DNA from: Microbulbifer aggregans
GTDB taxonomy: Bacteria; Pseudomonadota; Gammaproteobacteria; Pseudomonadales; Cellvibrionaceae
NCBI RefSeq assembly: GCF_001750105.1
Contig: NZ_CP014143.1
Span: forward strand, 3,503,501 to 3,567,500
Direction: 5' to 3'
Length of the DNA stretch: 64,000 nucleotides
The notes beneath the pieces are model-generated. The model did no database searches and was not told where the DNA came from. It saw only the letters and a list, made by a program, of their open reading frames with translations. Both the position numbers and the translations under genes were made by a program. This document shows, piece after piece, positions 63,633 through 64,000 of the stretch (the first letter of the stretch is position 1; every line of letters begins with the position of its first letter).

Positions 63633-64000
63633 TTACAGGTATTTGGGCAGCTCGCTGGCGAGTGCGGCCATGGTAAACACCGGCAGGGCTGCAGAAAGAC
63701 TGTCCAACCTGTCGAGGATACCGCCGTGACCGGGCAGGATACGACTGCTGTCCTTGATACCTCGATGGCGCTTGAACATGCTCTCCACCAGATCGCCGAT
63801 CACTGAGGCGACGGCGGTAACGAGGATCCCGAAGGTGAACAGCAGGCTGTTTTTCATGGGCAGCGACAAGGCGATGGATACCACAATGGCAAGGATCAGG
63901 CAGGCCGCCAGACCGCCGAAAAAGCCCTCCCAGGACTTGCCTGGACTCACCTCGCGGGCCAGCTTGTGCTTGCCGAAGCGGCGGCCGACAAAGTAGGCAC
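63633..64000 (-). CDS. cdsA: Phosphatidate cytidylyltransferase, C-terminal part (runs off window)
   Basis: Makes CDP-diacylglycerol from phosphatidic acid and CTP. About 121 C-terminal residues are visible: AYFVGRRFGKHKLAREVSPGKSWEG, two membrane helices and the family signature SMFKRHRGIKDSSRILPGHGG followed by ILDRLDS with the metal-binding aspartates. The N-terminal half lies beyond position 64000. Directly upstream of dxr (30 nt), the conserved cdsA-dxr order. Confidence 0.95.
   Translation of the reverse strand, partial: AYFVGRRFGKHKLAREVSPGKSWEGFFGGLAACLILAIVVSIALSLPMKNSLLFTFGILVTAVASVIGDLVESMFKRHRGIKDSSRILPGHGGILDRLDSLSAALPVFTMAALASELPKYL

Overview
The window is a chromosomal segment of a high-G+C gammaproteobacterium. 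Gene order follows the Pseudomonas-type layout in several blocks: rpoE-rseA-rseB-rseC/mucD-lepA-lepB-DUF4845-rnc-era-recO-acpS; prfB-lysS with recJ-thrC-hom-dsbC-xerD; rplS-trmD-rimM-rpsP with ffh; cdsA-dxr-rseP-bamA-ompH-lpxD-fabZ-lpxA-lpxB-rnhB. Departures from that order and the lineage-specific additions suggest a marine Cellvibrionales/Microbulbifer-like organism. That placement is inference from gene order and protein character, not from a search.

Layout. 1-7.5 kb: end of a Lys/Ala-rich protein, hemH, adk, a D-2-hydroxyacid dehydrogenase, mazG, relA, cysM. 7.7-10.5 kb: a BarA/GacS-type hybrid kinase with an eroded ATP-binding box. 10.5-16.9 kb: acpS, recO, a GFA-family protein, era, rnc, a DUF4845 protein, lepB, lepA. 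17.1-23.5 kb: the envelope-stress block (mucD, rseC, rseB, rseA, rpoE) with a peptidoglycan-recycling pair (mpaA and an L-Ala-D/L-Glu epimerase) inserted between rseC and mucD; a sigma-E-type promoter lies in front of rpoE. 23.6-27.2 kb: nadB, ygfX, sdhE, ygfZ. 27.3-30.7 kb: an overlapping chain yajQ, secreted esterase-like protein, UDG-superfamily protein, ung, preceded by yaeQ. 30.7-34.9 kb: lemA, two TPM-domain genes and two paralogous membrane-anchored coiled-coil/PDZ genes. 35.0-37.7 kb: lysS and prfB, the latter with its programmed +1 frameshift. 37.9-40.5 kb: two paralogous four-cysteine lipoproteins and two exporters. 40.6-51.0 kb: recJ, thrC, hom, dsbC, xerD, rplS, trmD, rimM, rpsP, ffh. 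51.2-53.3 kb: ypjD-like and CorB-like membrane proteins. 53.4-64.0 kb: rnhB, lpxB, lpxA, fabZ, lpxD, ompH, bamA, rseP, dxr and the 3' part of cdsA.

Most of the window is core housekeeping. Envelope biogenesis dominates: the sigma-E regulator and its anti-sigma factors, the RseP protease that cuts the anti-sigma factor, the MucD protease, BamA/OmpH, lipid A synthesis, signal peptidase, SRP54 and LepA. The least explained material is the lemA-TPM-TPM-PDZ-PDZ locus, the paired four-cysteine lipoproteins and the UDG-like gene coupled to ung. I saw no tRNA, rRNA, CRISPR array, insertion sequence or prophage.
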